DNA from: Annona cherimola
Lineage: Eukaryota; Streptophyta; Magnoliopsida; Magnoliales; Annonaceae
Length of the DNA stretch: 64,000 bases
Direction: 5' to 3'
NCBI GenBank assembly: GCA_030490835.1
Contig: CM059972.1
Span: forward strand, 18,391,764 to 18,455,763
The notes under the pieces were generated by a model. It worked only from the letters and a program-made list of their open reading frames with translations, was not told where the DNA came from and made no database searches. A program made the translations under genes and the position numbers. This document shows positions 20,766 to 33,594 of this stretch, in pieces. Within the stretch, counting starts at the first letter, position 1. Each line of letters starts with the position of its first letter.

Positions 20766-23372
20766 AGGAAATGTTGTATGAGCCAAGTTGCAAATTATAA
20801 AGAAAAGGGCCCCCTAACTATCAAGAATAAGTCACAGGTATCATATTTTGAATTGAAATGAAATTTTAGTATTATTATGATAGTCTAATTTATGGTAAAT
20901 AGGTCAAATATACAGATCCAAAACCCAACTTATGAAATTACGGATGATGAGGGTAAAGATGAATGCAACATTATGAAAATTGATCTATAAATGTGAGTTG
21001 GTCAAATGTTAATCTCTTTGATATGATATGATTAAATACAAGTAAATCCCACCAGCAATTTGTGGATCCAAATTATCAAGACCCCTTTTTACAAAAAATG
21101 AGAAAATAAAAGGGATTACTTGAACTATATATAGAGACCCCTGCTTACAAATGTGTGGGTGTAAATAAGAAAATATAATTAAATTAAGTTTTCTTTGAAG
21201 CAGTGTAAGGTAAACAACTTTATATGACTTTCTTTTATAAGTTAGAAATTCAAAATAAGTCCTAACTTATGCACATGAAACTCATATTAAATTCACTTGT
21301 CGTCGTCTCTGTTTTATAATGAGGAAAGAGCTTTAGACTCGTAGAAATGATTTTTAAAATGAACGTTTAGTTTATATGGTTGTGCAAAACTCAAATAATG
21401 ATTCTAACTTGGGTTAATATGATATAACCCTGTGTTGATCATGTTTGGACAACTTGCTATTTAGATAGTTCTGACCCAAACCCCATATTGAATGTTGAAT
21501 AGGTGGTTTATATGTAAACTTGCATGAGAATTTCTGATTTTATGAATCAAATGGAGGTTACAACAGTAAAATAAAAATAAAAACATGAACAAAAATATAT
21601 ATGTACTTTCAGAACTTGATTGTTATAGTAAACTAACGTGGATACTTGGGTTATTGGTTGTAAATATGTACAAGTTGTTAATTGATTTCAATATGCCTTG
21701 CTTAGGTAAAATACATTTTGTGCTGGAGAATAATATATTGTTTTTTGTGGTCCCCAATGTTTTAACTTAAGCTAATGGAAAAAAAGGACCTTAAAATTGA
21801 TGATCAATTCATTGTTCAAAAGTCTTTGAATAATGTCCTTGTGCAAGCTATAGGGTGGACTTTGAGAGTACAATTTTATTAGATGCTTTCAAAGTAGCGG
21901 CTACGTAAACAACATAGACAAGTTGAATTTTACAAGTATCAATAAGTGATTAAGAACTTGCTAGAATGTAAATGAATTAAAAGGAACTTGTAAAAGTTCT
22001 ACTTAAGCCTAATAAGGTTGAGTTCGCCTGATAGGAATATGAAATGATCATGTATAAATGATTTGATATATGCTTAGAAATATTCTTTTTTATGATAGGA
22101 AAGAAAAAAGAGAAAGTAGATAAAGAGGGAAGTGAAAAAGGTAAACATTTAATGATCTTGTAAGATCTATTAGATCTTCTAAGATCCTGTTAGGTAACCT
22201 AATGTAATGTAATCCTAAAATTCTTCATAAAAGTGGTAGTTCAACATATTTTGGAATATGACAATTTCTTCAGTGGTTGATTCTTTTTCTATTTGATCAT
22301 GATAGGAAGGCTCTACTTAAGCACAAGAGAGTTTGGGTCTTTCCTAAACATAATTTACACTTTTAGTTGTCCATCAGTTGCTAGTATTACAGGAAGAAAG
22401 TACTATGGGAGAAGACTGTATACTTAGTAAGGTTGTTCTTGTTATTCTATATGGAATCTATAACATTAATGGATTCAAATACGCTTTCCCATGACAACCG
22501 AACTCAACATTATGTTACCAACAATTTGTGTTGGAAGCCTTGAGGTAACCAAGGTTTCTCTATGTTGATTAGTTTATTTTGAATGATATTATTTGCATGT
22601 TGTTAATGTTTAAAAGTATGATGATGAATTGCCCTTTTGATTACTATTTACATGTGGACTCTTAACGTTTGTACATCTTGCTCAAGTATCTCTACAAGTT
22701 AACTATTCTTTAGTTTAATGGGTTTGGCTAGAAATAATGCAAATTAAATATTTTCTCTTATGTGTGAAACTTATTATTATTATATGGAGAATGATTTTGT
22801 ATCATGTCCTGAATTCCATGCATTCATGAACCCAAGTATCTTGCATTATCAAGTCAAGTTTTCACGTAATTGTCTTTAGAGGTTATCAAATAAGACTGTT
22901 GTCCTTCCTCAAGGATGTTGAATTGTTAAAGAATCAAAATGATTCAATGACACCTTTATTGGAAAAGTTAAGGGTGATGATCACTTGGTAAATGTTATCT
23001 ATCCCTCAAGTTATAAGTTACAAGTACAAGCTACAAGCTACAAATTACAATTATGAGATTCAAGCTCCAAATTCATCCACACATCATGCAAAGCATGCAC
23101 GACATTGTAAAACACACATAAATGTCCGAAAGTTGACTTTGTGTCTATTTTTATTTGTGCTTACTGAGTATAATATACTCACTGTTTTTCAACTAATCAG
23201 TGGTTGCAGGTTAATCAAATGAGTCAGGAGAATCTTCACTAGCAGTGAAGATATGCTCTTTTGAGTTTTGATTTTGGAATCTAATTTATATTTATAGCGT
23301 GTAGATATTTAAGTTTTATGGGCATGTATTGAGCTTAAATATTTTAAATTATTTGAGACAATAGGTGAATTG
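20766..23372. other. Gene-free stretch, possibly degenerate LTR-element DNA
   Basis: No open frame carries a known domain. The part at 23150-23260 (ACTGAGTATAATATACTCAC, then CAGTGGTTGCAGGTTA) resembles the LTR 3' regions of some plant Ty3/gypsy elements, but I cannot define ends. Short near-tandem words (AAGTTACAAGTACAAGCTACA) lie at 23010-23060. Confidence 0.3.
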
Positions 23373-25015
23373 TGTTGGAATCAATGGCAAATTAAGCACA
23401 ATCTATATTTTGATGATTAACAACTTAATTTGAGAATATTTTGGGTACTAATGTGACTTGTTGAAATTGGTTAAAGGCTAAAAAACTTAGAATTCAGAAC
23501 CTGGCAGACCAAGTCGCAAAGCCAAGTTGACCTAGCCATCGACTTGAGTGAAGTCGATATCCAAGTCGACCTCAAGATCGACTTGGAGAGTGCAAAACCT
23601 TTCAGTGGTGAATTTGGGATTCTAGACAGGTGAAGCTGTAGACCCAAGTCGACTCCACTATGAACTTCAGATGTTCAAACCTTCCAGCGTTGAAATTGGG
23701 AACCAAGACAGGTGAAGTCACACCTGAAGTTGACTCCATATGCGACTTAGATGAAGTCGCATCCCTAGGTCGACTCCACATGCGACTTGAGTGAAGTTGG
23801 ACTCCAAGTCGACCCAAGCATCCAACTTGAGTCAGAATGAAGAAATATACAGTCCAGACAAACAAATGTATCTGATTTAATCATACAAGATAGTATATCA
23901 TTCAAGGAAAAATCATTTGGCTACATCTATGGATTGCAAAATCAAGAAAATCAAATCATTCTAAGTTCCAGGCATGAAGACAAAGCCTCTAAGAAAAGAT
24001 GAACATGTCAAGGTTCAAGATTAAGCATTCAAGATCAAGAGTATCAGTGGAAGAACAAGATATGAGATAAATATCAAGAAAGCAAGATCACTTCCAAAGA
24101 AATCCAAGTTCCATCAAGTGCATACAGAAAGTGAAGTCGCACCCGAAGTTGACTTCACGTACCCAAGTCAACCTTAAGTAAAACTTGAAGATTTGCTAGA
24201 GATCAAAGTCGCACCTCAAGTCAACTCTACTCTGCGACTTGGGTGAAGTCGCATACGAAGTCGACTCCACATGCGACTTGGGTCGCAACGGTCGGAAAAA
24301 TTCGAATGTTGGCTTATTAAATGCACGCCACCTACCACCAAATGTTCAAATTTACTCCACCGTTATAAAAGAGCATTCTAGTGAACGTGCTAGAGGTTAG
24401 AGATAGCATTTACTGTGATCAACTACCATCCTCTCCAAGCATTAAGTAATCTAATAAGTTTCCAGTGAAGAACTTTGCTCCAACTTGCTGAAAACTACAC
24501 CGCTGATCAAAGCAATCTTTCTTGAAGTTCTTCCATGTGCTGAAATTTTCCTACACAACTTGTAAAGTGTAGTTTATTTCATTTGATTATATATTTGTAT
24601 TTGTTACTTGGTTTGATATTAGTGATTTGAACCAAGTATAAGCAAAATAGCGTTGTGACTTGGGTGTGACTCATCACCTACTTGTGCTGTGTTTTGTACA
24701 AGCCCTTAGAGCTGGAATCTAGAAGAGAGCTGCTGCTCTAGTTGTATTTGATAATACATTAGTGGAACCCAAGTCACAACGAGTGTGAGTTTAGAAAAGT
24801 AGAGTAGGGAAGGTTGGCCGAACTACTATAAAATCTGTGTCTACTGCTGTGGTTTGCACATTTGCTTTTACTGATTTATTTCTCTCCATATTCTTTATTT
24901 GTTTCATTAAGAGGATTAAACTAAACAGGGAGAAAATTTCTGTTTAAGTGAACATTTTAAAATACTCAATTCACCCATCCCCTCTTGGTTAATAGTCATA
25001 AACTCGAGACCAACA
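23373..25015 (+). mobile_element. Solo LTR, Ty1/copia-like, 1.64 kb
   Basis: It begins TGTTGGAATCAATGG and ends CGAGACCAACA, i.e. TG...CA with a 6-bp TGTTGG/CCAACA inversion. The flanks AATTG and AATTA look like a 5-bp target duplication with one change. TATAAAAG at 24364 would be the promoter TATA, giving plus orientation. No internal domain follows, so it is a solo LTR. The 5' part (23490-24290) is built from degenerate repeats of AAGTCGACT/GCGACTT words. The second half matches 63530-64000. Confidence 0.8.
23490..24290. repeat. Degenerate GTCGAC-centred repeat array inside the LTR
   Basis: Variants of TGAAGTCGCA, AAGTCGACT and TGCGACTTGG recur in both orientations, with spacing of a few tens of bases. 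A similar array occupies 62800-63530 in the second LTR copy. Confidence 0.8.
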
Positions 25016-26280
25016 AATTAATGAGGTGTTTGATTGTGTAATTAAGAGATCAATGAATTTAGGAATATATGCTATGAATTATATCAAGTTGAAACCAAGA
25101 TAATACATGTTATGTGATATATGCTCTAAATATAGACGACATGCTGCTAGATTTTAGTTAAGAAAAAAAACCAATATAGGTCCTAAAAGGCAAAGAAATT
25201 TTAAAATAATTTTTGGACACATTATAAAAGCTTCTACTTGTATAAAGATGAAACATTAATTTCATTTACAAATTTCATCACTTAAAAAGACTTATGGAGG
25301 AAGATTTCACATTGTGACATGCTCGTGGATAGGATTACACAAAATTTCCTATTCACAGCAAACATTTTCTAATTTTTCAATGTAAAGATAATCTTGTTTT
25401 GTCAATTTTAGTTGTTATTTTCTTATTCTTAATGTAATTTCTCTTATCCCAAGTTGCAACAACAATTTTTCATGTAGATTCTTATGTCATCTCATCCTAC
25501 GTGGTTTCTCCACTATCAACAACAACTATGTAGGTAAGAATATGGTTAGAATCACCAACTGGGATTTAGGCTCGTTGGTCAAGATTCTGGCTTAATGGCT
25601 ATTAGGTCTTGGTGTCTCAATGGCCAGTAGTTAAAATGTCAAATTATTTTTTTGGAAAATATATGTGGATTGCTGGGAAACTATTTTTACTATCCACACA
25701 TGTTACCAAATGGTGCTCTAGATTAACAAGTTTATAAAACAACTTTAAAAACCGATTTTAGGTCATTTGTTAGCCTTAACAATATCATGTCTCTTTTTTA
25801 AAATACTATAGATGGAAAAACTATTACAGTTGTTTCAACGCTATCATCATAAACTATTTACCACCGAATAAGTTATAGGGATCTTGTTATTTGAATTAAC
25901 TCAACTCTCGTAACGAGAATTTTTCTCAAAAAAAAAAAAAAAAATCTCGTAACGAGATTTATTTGATTTGGGTTTTCGTCTGTTTGACGTGCACAAATCA
26001 TCTTAGACTGTTTTTCTTGGTATTATTATCTATCAACTCTACCTTTATATTATCTTATATTATTGTATTTTTAATTTTATCTTTTCCTATTTTTCTTCTC
26101 ATTTCTAATATATTTATTTCATGTATATATTATTCTTTAACCTTAAAAATTCTTCCTGATATAGCATAAAATCATAAATACATTATTTTTTCTCATCAAT
26201 TTACTGAATTTTAGATTAGATTTTTCTTTTTAAATGTCTAATAATAAAATATGATTTAAAGAATGACTTTTACCCTGGAA
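25016..26280. other. Gene-free AT-rich stretch
   Basis: It includes poly-A at 25928-25943 and pyrimidine-rich MITE-like DNA at 26000-26160. At 25565-25640, TAGGCTCGTTGGTCAAGATT hints at a decayed SINE head, but this is not supported by other copies. Confidence 0.4.
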
Positions 26281-26744
26281 AAATTGAAAAATTAAGATCC
26301 TTGCTCCACCAGTACTGCAAACACAGATGTATCACAGGACACCCGGACTCGTGATGGGGATTGTAATCGTGTCAGCTTCGAGGAAAACACGTTAAAAAAC
26401 GAACCCGAGAGTATCGAAATTATTGGATTTTCATGTTGGAACCAAAACGGCTAATTTATGACATGAATAAGAAAAGGCCACGCAGATGCAAGAGAACATC
26501 TCCGATATGTCACGTGATTGAAACATTAATGATAACCAACGCTGTATTTGTCGGGTTCCAAAGAAATGATCATGCTTTTCAGTCTAATTATTCAAAGCAT
26601 CATACAAAAATCGCTCTCACATGATGACAGGGACAACATCCATGCGTTGGATATACTTCCAAGCGAACTTAGATGATGGGAATCATTATTTTTTCACGCC
26701 ACTTGTTCGACTGCGACGGCGAATGAGTCAATGGTCCAAAGTTC
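26281..26744. other. Mixed-composition stretch, unidentified
   Basis: Composition is closer to that of genes than to the surrounding AT-rich DNA. A 63-codon open frame at 26433-26624 and a G-box-like CACGTGA at 26511 are visible. I recognise no product. It may be single-copy or old gene-flanking DNA. Confidence 0.35.
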
Positions 26745-26799
26745 ACCTGCGCACATGGCAACATAATTTTCCAGAAACCCCACCTTTATGAGGTAATAT

Positions 26800-27535
26800 A
26801 CACATATATGTGCATTATATCGAGCCTTCGTACATATAGGTTTGTCTTTTTATTTTTATGTGGATTTTATATGTAATCTTCATACATATGCATTATATTT
26901 CTTGAAACTATGTGAGAAATGTATGGAAATTTTGAAAATAGTAAATTTTAGTGTGTAAATAAATATATAATTAGCTTCTATGAAACTGCTTTTCTGTTGT
27001 TGTTTGATGAAAATTTGCTTGATCTTTTGTATTTAACATTATTTATATTAGCATTAAAATCTTTTCATTCGTCTAGTATCCATGTGCATGAGCCTCATCA
27101 ACAAATATGTAAAATCAATATAGTAATATATTTTTAATATTAAATTATGAAAATGCTTAAATCCATCACCCATATATTAGAATGTATTAATAGTTTATAG
27201 AATTATTTATCTACATAATAGTGATATTTAAGATAGTTTAGACGTTGTAAAAACTATTTTAAAATTAATACTTTTAGTATTGAACTATTTTATTATATTT
27301 ATTTTACACATTTATAGATGAGACCCATTTACAGTAAAATTAAAAAATAAAATAAAAGGACTTTTAAGATACTATAAATAATGCTAAATACGATATTATA
27401 AATGATGATAAATACAATAAATGAGGTAGATTTTCCATCGACTCTCAAGATTTTAAAAATAAAAAGGATTATATAGAAAAAAGGATTATATAGAAAAAAG
27501 TTTCATATAAGCGGATCGATATATAAATAACATTG
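26800..27535. mobile_element. Family C-type repeat in duplication unit 1
   Basis: It shares CATCTAAACCGTC/CATTACATTCTAATA-type words with family C and ends GTTTCATATAAGCGG. The same block in unit 2 is at 31530-32330, so this copy predates the duplication. Confidence 0.55.
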
Positions 27536-27764
27536 GTATCCTAACTCCCCGAATTAATTATAGCACGGTGATCTGCAGCACTGGTACTCTTCCGTTCAAA
27601 CCTCCAGCTCCAATTGTTGATGTTACTGGATCTTCCTTGATTCAGTGATCAGAACATCTTTCCACGTTGGGTAGGGCAGGCGGCAGATCTGAAAAAGGGT
27701 GGGAAGGAGACAAATTTTCAAAAGCGTAAGATTGACATGATAAGATGGTAATAGATGGCTAATG

Positions 27765-28585
27765 GTGGCAATGTAACATCCTAGGTCAGTCCAAACTCAT
27801 CCAACTTTATTCAGTTTCAAAATTAAGTTTAGATTTTATCTTTAAAATTTTTTTCAAATTAGGTCCGGTTTCAATCTAACCCGATAGAACTCTAAACCAA
27901 TATTGGATTTACAAAAATCCGGTACCTGGTTCAAACCTGATATTCTTTATAATTTATTAAAATAATTATATTTGTTTATGCATTAAGCATTTTAACTATA
28001 ATTATAATAAAAGTTCTTTCATGTAATCATAACTTAATTAAACTGTAAAACGTTTATTTTAAAACCTAAATTTCACCTACATTTATTTATAAAAGTTGAA
28101 TTTATTGCATCTACATTAACTTTATTCACAAATAATTTTCAAAAAAAAATTCATTTGCAAATAATTATAAATATACAAATTCTTTAAAATTATTGCTACA
28201 TACTAATTAACTATGAGATATATAAATCTCACTTTTATTAAACTAAATCTCACTTTTTCTTATCTTGATTATTTATTGGTAAATTCATTATTCATTGTAT
28301 TTAAAATTACCTTTTAATTAGAAGAAGAACTTTCATCAAAACCAAAAATATCATAGGTCATTTAAATATATTAATGTGTAAATTATTCGACATTCATTAT
28401 CTTTCTCGGTAATTTCAACTTTTATTAATTTGAGAGACCTGAATTTCAACTCGAAAATCGAAACTAAGACTGAAACAAACATCAACTCGATCCAAACTCG
28501 AATTCTAATATTAAGGTTTGAATTTGGGTTTATCTAAATCTATTAAGCTTAGGGTTTGGGTTAGAGTTGTACCTTTACTAGAGTG
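27765..28585. mobile_element. Insertion present only in duplication unit 1
   Basis: About 0.8 kb between ATAGATGGCTAATGG and GATGGTAACTCATGC is missing at the matching point in unit 2 (around 36575-36610). The ends carry CCAAACTC, CCGGTTTCAATC and GGGTTTGGGTTAGAGTTG words like those of the hAT-like elements at 15516 and 40155. Unit 2 losing it is the alternative. Confidence 0.5.
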
Positions 28586-29177
28586 TACATTGATGGTAAC
28601 TCATGCTCGTTCATTATTGGTTATAAAATGGTAATAAATGAATTAGTTGTATAGGAACATATGAGCAAATGATTAAAATATGTAGGATAAAAATGGAAAA
28701 AATAGTCAATTAGGCATTTAAGATTTAAAATTATAACAAAGGTGAATAAGAAGTGGAAAAAAATCCATTCCCACTTATTGAAAAGTAATAATTGAAAAAG
28801 TAAGAGAATGATATAATATAATATGACTAGTAATAAGAAGTAAACAAATAAAGTTAAAATAAATAAAATAGTTATATGAAAAATTATTATAATCTAAAGT
28901 TAATAAAAGACGTAACATAACATAATTATCTTAATAAGATGTTAAATCATATAAAAAATTATTTAGAAACGAGTGAATTTTTTTTTACTTCGCAGGATAA
29001 TAGTACCGAAATTCAAATTAAATGTCAATGATGAAGGAATAATTTTCCAGAGCCTTTGGTAAGTTATCTGCGTAGGAAATTACTTTTTAACTTCTCTTCA
29101 GCGCACTTCTCAAAAAAAAAAAAAAAAAAACTTTACTTCTCAAATGTCAACTGCAGTACTTCTTGGCTCTCTTAGAT

Positions 29178-29558
29178 GGACAGTGGTTCCCGGGTTTACT
29201 TCACCTTTTTTTTTGTTTTTTTTTGAAATTTTTTTTACATGACTGTTAATCTAAGTGTATTTAACATGTGTACAATTTTTTTATTTTTTTTGATATTTTT
29301 AAATATTTTTTTGAATTTTTTAAAATCATAGTTAAATTACTAAAATGTCACTGATTTTAAAAAATTCGAAAAAAATATTTAAAAATCTTTAAAAATGGTA
29401 AAAAATTATACACATGTTAAATACATTTATATTAATATTTTCATAAAAACATTTCAAAAAAATAAAAAAAATAGGTGAAGTACACCCGAGTGCATCGAGG
29501 CTTAATCCACCCGGGTGCATCGAGGCTTAATCCACCCGGGTGCATTGAACCAGCATCC
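29178..29558. mobile_element. Family A foldback MITE with duplicated right end
   Basis: The left end GGACAGTGGTTCCCGGG mirrors the right end CATTGAACCAGCATCC. The target duplication is CTCTTAGAT / CTCTTACAT (29169-29177, 29559-29567). The paralogous site at about 37356-37380 reads CTCTCTTACATAACTAA without the element, an empty site. The right end carries a 25-bp tandem duplication (29496-29520 and 29521-29545), which adds a third box. Confidence 0.9.
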
Positions 29559-29654
29559 CTCTTACATAACTAACATGTTAATTTTAAAAAATCTTAGTGG
29601 AAAGTGAGCATCACTTCATAGAACTGGAAAACTGACCTTCCAAAAAAATGTATA

Positions 29655-30470
29655 AATGTGAGTTTAAGTGTTTTGACTTTCATCTAAATTCGTCATTTAA
29701 AATTTTTTTATTCTCCACAGCTATCTTATGTTCTAATTATTTCTTTACATTTTCGTATATAACTATCTTAATTTTTAATTATTTTATTTTTTCATTACTA
29801 CCCATATAAGATGGGTGATATCCTCATATTGATATGAGATAGTTCTATCTTAGACTGGTTTTTGAAACTCATATTTTTTATTTTTAAAAATTTTTAATAA
29901 AATGTTGATTTTTGTGTATATTATCTGTAAACCAAATTTTATTATTTTTGGAGATATTTATTTAAAAATACATGCATATCTCAACAATAAAAAATTTTGT
30001 TTTGTAAAGAATATACACCTAGATTAGTACTTTATTAAAATTTTCAAAAAATAGAAAATATGGGTGTTAAGTGTCATAGATGATAACCATATGATGATTA
30101 CACTCTATATAAATACTTTATTTATTTTAATTTTATTCTCATTACCCTTCATCATTATCTGTAGTATATCATATTACTTCTTCTATTTCAAACGGTTTTA
30201 CATTAAAAAGATTTTATTAGAAATTTTAACAAGTGTGGTAGAAAATAATATGATATAATAGGGATAATGATGATGAGTAAATAAAATATAATTTTTGAGG
30301 ATTTAAATAAAATATAATTAAAATAAATAATTAGTTGTATGATTAGCTATATAGAAATGATAGAAAAGTAGTATACTTATATAAAATATGAAGAAATAAT
30401 TAAAAATATAATAATTACATAAAGTGAAAAATTTTAAAATTAAAAAATTTAGTTAAAAATATTTTTGCAG
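29655..30470. repeat. Mosaic of degenerate MITEs
   Basis: A family B-like half (29660-29800) is followed by a foldback of family A core type (about 29868-30070) and then a reversed B-like half. The same mosaic lies at 37490-37970, so it predates the segmental duplication. Confidence 0.5.
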
Positions 30471-30734
30471 AAAAAAAAAAAAAAAAGGCACACCCTAGGC
30501 CCCAACAGCTTTTTGAGCGGTGTCTTGCATGCCCACCAGCGAGCGGCGAAAATCAGGCTTAACCTAGGAGGCTGTAGAAACGGCGGTTACAGATAATATC
30601 AAGTTGTACGGAAGTCTCCGTGAATCGTGCCGTTAACGATTTTATGTTTTTCTTTTTTTCCTTTTTTTAGATTTGGTATATTTTACATATTTCTCACTGT
30701 TTCGTACAATAATCACGAGACATTTGGAGTCCGG

Positions 30735-31045
30735 TTGTATGCTAACACGGGCATTGAGCTTCGACGCTCCCAGGTGCATACACTTATGTTTTAAATATTT
30801 TTTTGAAAATTTTTTTATACAATTATTAATCTAAGTTTATTTAATATGTGTATCAATTTTTACTATTTTTAGAAATTTTTAGATTTTTTTTTTCAAATTT
30901 TTAAAAATTAGCGGCATTTTAGTAGTTTAAAATTACTAAGATGCCACCAATTTTTAAAAATTCAAAAAATTTAAAAATCACCAAAAATGGTAAAAATTGA
31001 TAAACATGTGAAATATACTTAGATTAACAATTTCATGAAAAAAGT
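30735..31045. mobile_element. Family A foldback MITE, right end missing
   Basis: The left boxes (ACGGGCATTGAGC, CTCCCAGGTGCAT) and both inner arms are present. The sequence stops after CAATTTCATGAAAAAAGTTT, where SINE-like DNA begins. The right terminal boxes are lost. Confidence 0.7.
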
Positions 31046-31047
31046 TT

Positions 31048-31172
31048 GAGTATAGAATTGGGTTCGGAGACGTTCTTACAAATTGAAGGAGATACAAATC
31101 TATGTCGAAATTTAGAAACTCGGCTCTGCCTAAAAATTTAAAGACACACAGCTCCACCTAAATAATATTTTT
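31048..31172 (-). mobile_element. SINE fragment, same family as 6960-7174
   Basis: On the minus strand it reads GTGGAGCTGTGTGTCT ... TTTGTAAGAACGTCTCC, matching the SINE body (GTGGAGCAGTGTCTCC ... ATAAGAATGTCTC). Head and tail are absent. Confidence 0.6.
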
Positions 31173-31175
31173 TTT

Positions 31176-31446
31176 GGGAATGGATAAAACTTTTAATGAA
31201 AAGTTGTAGAGAGTAGAAGTTGTCAAATGATGTGATATGATAGAGGTAATGATGAGGAACAAATAGGATAAAGTTGAAATAGATAGGTTAGCTGTGTTGA
31301 TAATTGTGTAGAAATGATTGAAATGTAGGGTAGTTGTATAGAAAAATGTAAAGAAATTATTAAAAAATAGGATAGTTGTGGAGAGTGAAAAGTTTCAGAT
31401 TGAAAAGTTTTAACTTAACAACTTTCACTTATTACCAAACACACCC
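31176..31446 (-). mobile_element. MITE family B, inverse orientation
   Basis: It runs from GGGAATGGATAAAACTTTTA to ACTTATTACCAAACACACCC. On the minus strand it matches 13415-13693 almost throughout. The plus-strand left end lacks the outer GGGTGTGTTT. Confidence 0.8.
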
Positions 31447-32494
31447 ATGACGGGAAGACTTTATTTGTAGAAGACCGTTTTGCCCACCTAGACACATGGC
31501 AACATAATTTTTAGATAACCCCCTTTATGCGGTAATATATACATATATATGTGCATATATTGAGCCTTTATACGTATAGGTTTGTCTTTTTATTTTTATG
31601 TGGATTTATATGTAATCTTTATATATTAAAGTTATTATTTTTTGAACCTATGTGAGAAATATATGCAAATTTTGAAAATAGTAAATTTTAGTGTGTGTAT
31701 ATAAATATATACTTAGCTTTTATGAAATTGCTTTTCTGCATTACTTTTTATTTTTAATATCTTGATGTTTAATGAAATTTTGTTTGATCTATTGTATTTA
31801 GCGTTATTTATATTAGCATTAAAATCTTTTCATTTCTGTAGTATCCATGTGCATGGGCTTCATCGACAAATATGTAAAATTATCATAATAAAATATTTTA
31901 ATACTAGATACTAATTTTAAAGTTGTATATTTACTATCTAAACCATCTAAAATTATTACTACTAAATAAATGATTTATAAAGTATTATTACATTCTAATA
32001 CATATATAATGAATCTAGGCATTTTTCATAATTTTATACATGAATATATAATTTAACAAATTTGGCCTATGCGTATATTCGATTTGGATGAAATTTGGTC
32101 TTTTAGTTAAATAAGTTATATTAAATGCGATAAATGAAATAAATTTTCTATTGAGCATAAATATTAAAACTAAAAGAAATTACATAATACCCATTTTGTG
32201 TAACTTAGTTACATAGAAATAAAGCTATATAAATATTACATGCGAGCCTTTTTTATGTGGAATTACATGTGATCAGCCTACATAAAAATAAAAAGAATGA
32301 TTCTTAAAACAAGCTCAAAATGCATGTACACATATAGGAAAATAATCAAGTGTGTTCGGACTGTACCATAATTGTGGGCCCACATGATCATGAATAGGAA
32401 TCCATCTTGCCTATTATATTTAAAATTGTTCGCTTTATTAGCATACTAATTTTCATCAAAATTCAACATGTGTATGGTTCCCATCTTAAAATGG

Positions 32495-32893
32495 AAATAC
32501 CATCGTACGCACTTGGGTGCATTGAGCCTTAATGCACTCGGGTGTACTACACCTATTTTTTTATTTTCTTTGAAATTTTTTTTATGAAGCTATAAATATA
32601 GGTGTATTTAACATATGTATCAATTTTTACCATTTTTGGAGACTTTTAGATATTTTTTTAGATTTTTAAAAATTGGTGGCATTTTTAGTAATTTAAAATT
32701 ACTAAAATGCCGCTAATTTTTAAAAGTTTTTAAAAAAATCTAAAAATCTCCAAAATTGGTAAAAATTGATATATATGTTAAATACACTTATATTAACGTT
32801 TTGTAAAAACATTTTTGAAAAAAATAAAAAAATGGTTTCTGCACCCGAGTGCATTGAGCCTCAATGCACCCAGGTGCATACAACTGCAGCCCC
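32495..32893. mobile_element. Family A foldback MITE
   Basis: The boxes GCACTTGGGTGCATTGAGCC and GCACTCGGGTGTA are at the left, with GCACCCGAGTGCATTGAGCC and GCACCCAGGTGCAT at the right. A perfect 9-bp target duplication TTAAAATGG lies at 32486-32494 and 32894-32902. The arms and centre are typical. Confidence 0.85.
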
Positions 32894-33050
32894 TTAAAAT
32901 GGTATAAAATTAATGTAATAAAATTGTTTCATTGCATCTAAACCGTCTAAAGTTTGATTTTTATATGGATAAATGCTTGTATAAAATTTCATTACATTCT
33001 AATATGTGTAGGGCCCATTTTGTAGCGTAATTCGTAAGCATTTGAATGAA

Positions 33051-33055
<5 letters not shown>

Positions 33056-33090
<35 letters not shown>
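33056..33090. repeat. (AT)n microsatellite
   Basis: An uninterrupted AT run, immediately followed by a foldback element. Confidence 0.9.
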
Positions 33091-33092
<2 letters not shown>

Positions 33093-33093
<1 letters not shown>

Positions 33094-33590
33094 TCTAACT
33101 TCTATACATTCGGATGTACTAATTCACTTTGGTACTTATGTCTAGTTTAAGCTTTATTATGATGTTTTTGTTAAATCTAATTCATCCATTGTATTTAACA
33201 CCATTTATTTTATTTAAATACCAAAAATCATATCAATTGGATGGATGTGTATGTGACATATTCTAAAAATATATAAAATTATATACAAATTTAGAAAATC
33301 ACTTAAATCCATATATCAAAGCTTTAGAATATTATAAAATTTTATAGAATCATTAATCTAAGTAGGATGAATATCATAAATGTCTTAGATATTAAACTAA
33401 GATCTCATGAGTAATTGTTAATTTTGAGAATGATGCAAGTTATGGATTGAGATATTTTTTGTACAAAATAAAATAAATAGTGTTAAATATAATGATGGAT
33501 TGGATTTAATAAAATCATCAAATAGGACATAAACAAGACGGGAGTACTGAAGTGAATCGGTACATCTACATGTATAGAAGTCGAACAATA
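33093..33590. mobile_element. Foldback element (family D) inserted in an AT microsatellite
   Basis: TCTAACTTCTATACATTCGG at the left is mirrored by ACATGTATAGAAGTCGA at the right, and GTACTAATTCACTTTGGTAC by AAGTGAATCGGTAC. ATATATGAG occurs at both flanks and may be a 9-bp target duplication, though the AT-rich context weakens this. Confidence 0.7.
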
Positions 33591-33594
33591 TATG

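Larger units (their letters stand above)
26745..30660. repeat. Tandem segmental duplication 1, unit 1
   Basis: Blocks match 31480-39060 in the same order and orientation: CACATGGCAACATAATTTT onward; CCTAACTCCCCGAATTAATTA (27540); TTCAAAAGCGTAAGATTGAC (27720); TTAAGATTTAAAATTATAAC (28720); CTGCAGTACTTCTTGGCTCT (29150); and CACCAGCGAGCGGCG to GTCTCCGTGAATCGTGCC (30530-30640). The units differ by several percent and by transposon insertions, so the duplication is old. No gene is recognisable in the duplicated DNA. Confidence 0.75.

Noticed and set aside
20700..23300. Ty3/gypsy retrotransposon body
   Set aside because: Some LTR-like words are present, but no gag or pol motif is readable in any frame and no ends could be fixed.
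23602..23865. 87-residue minus-strand open frame
   Set aside because: It is translation of the GTCGAC repeat array in the LTR.
23490..24290. Regularly spaced repeats that might suggest a CRISPR-like or satellite array
   Set aside because: Repeat units are degenerate, in both orientations and irregularly spaced, and lie in an LTR of a plant genome.
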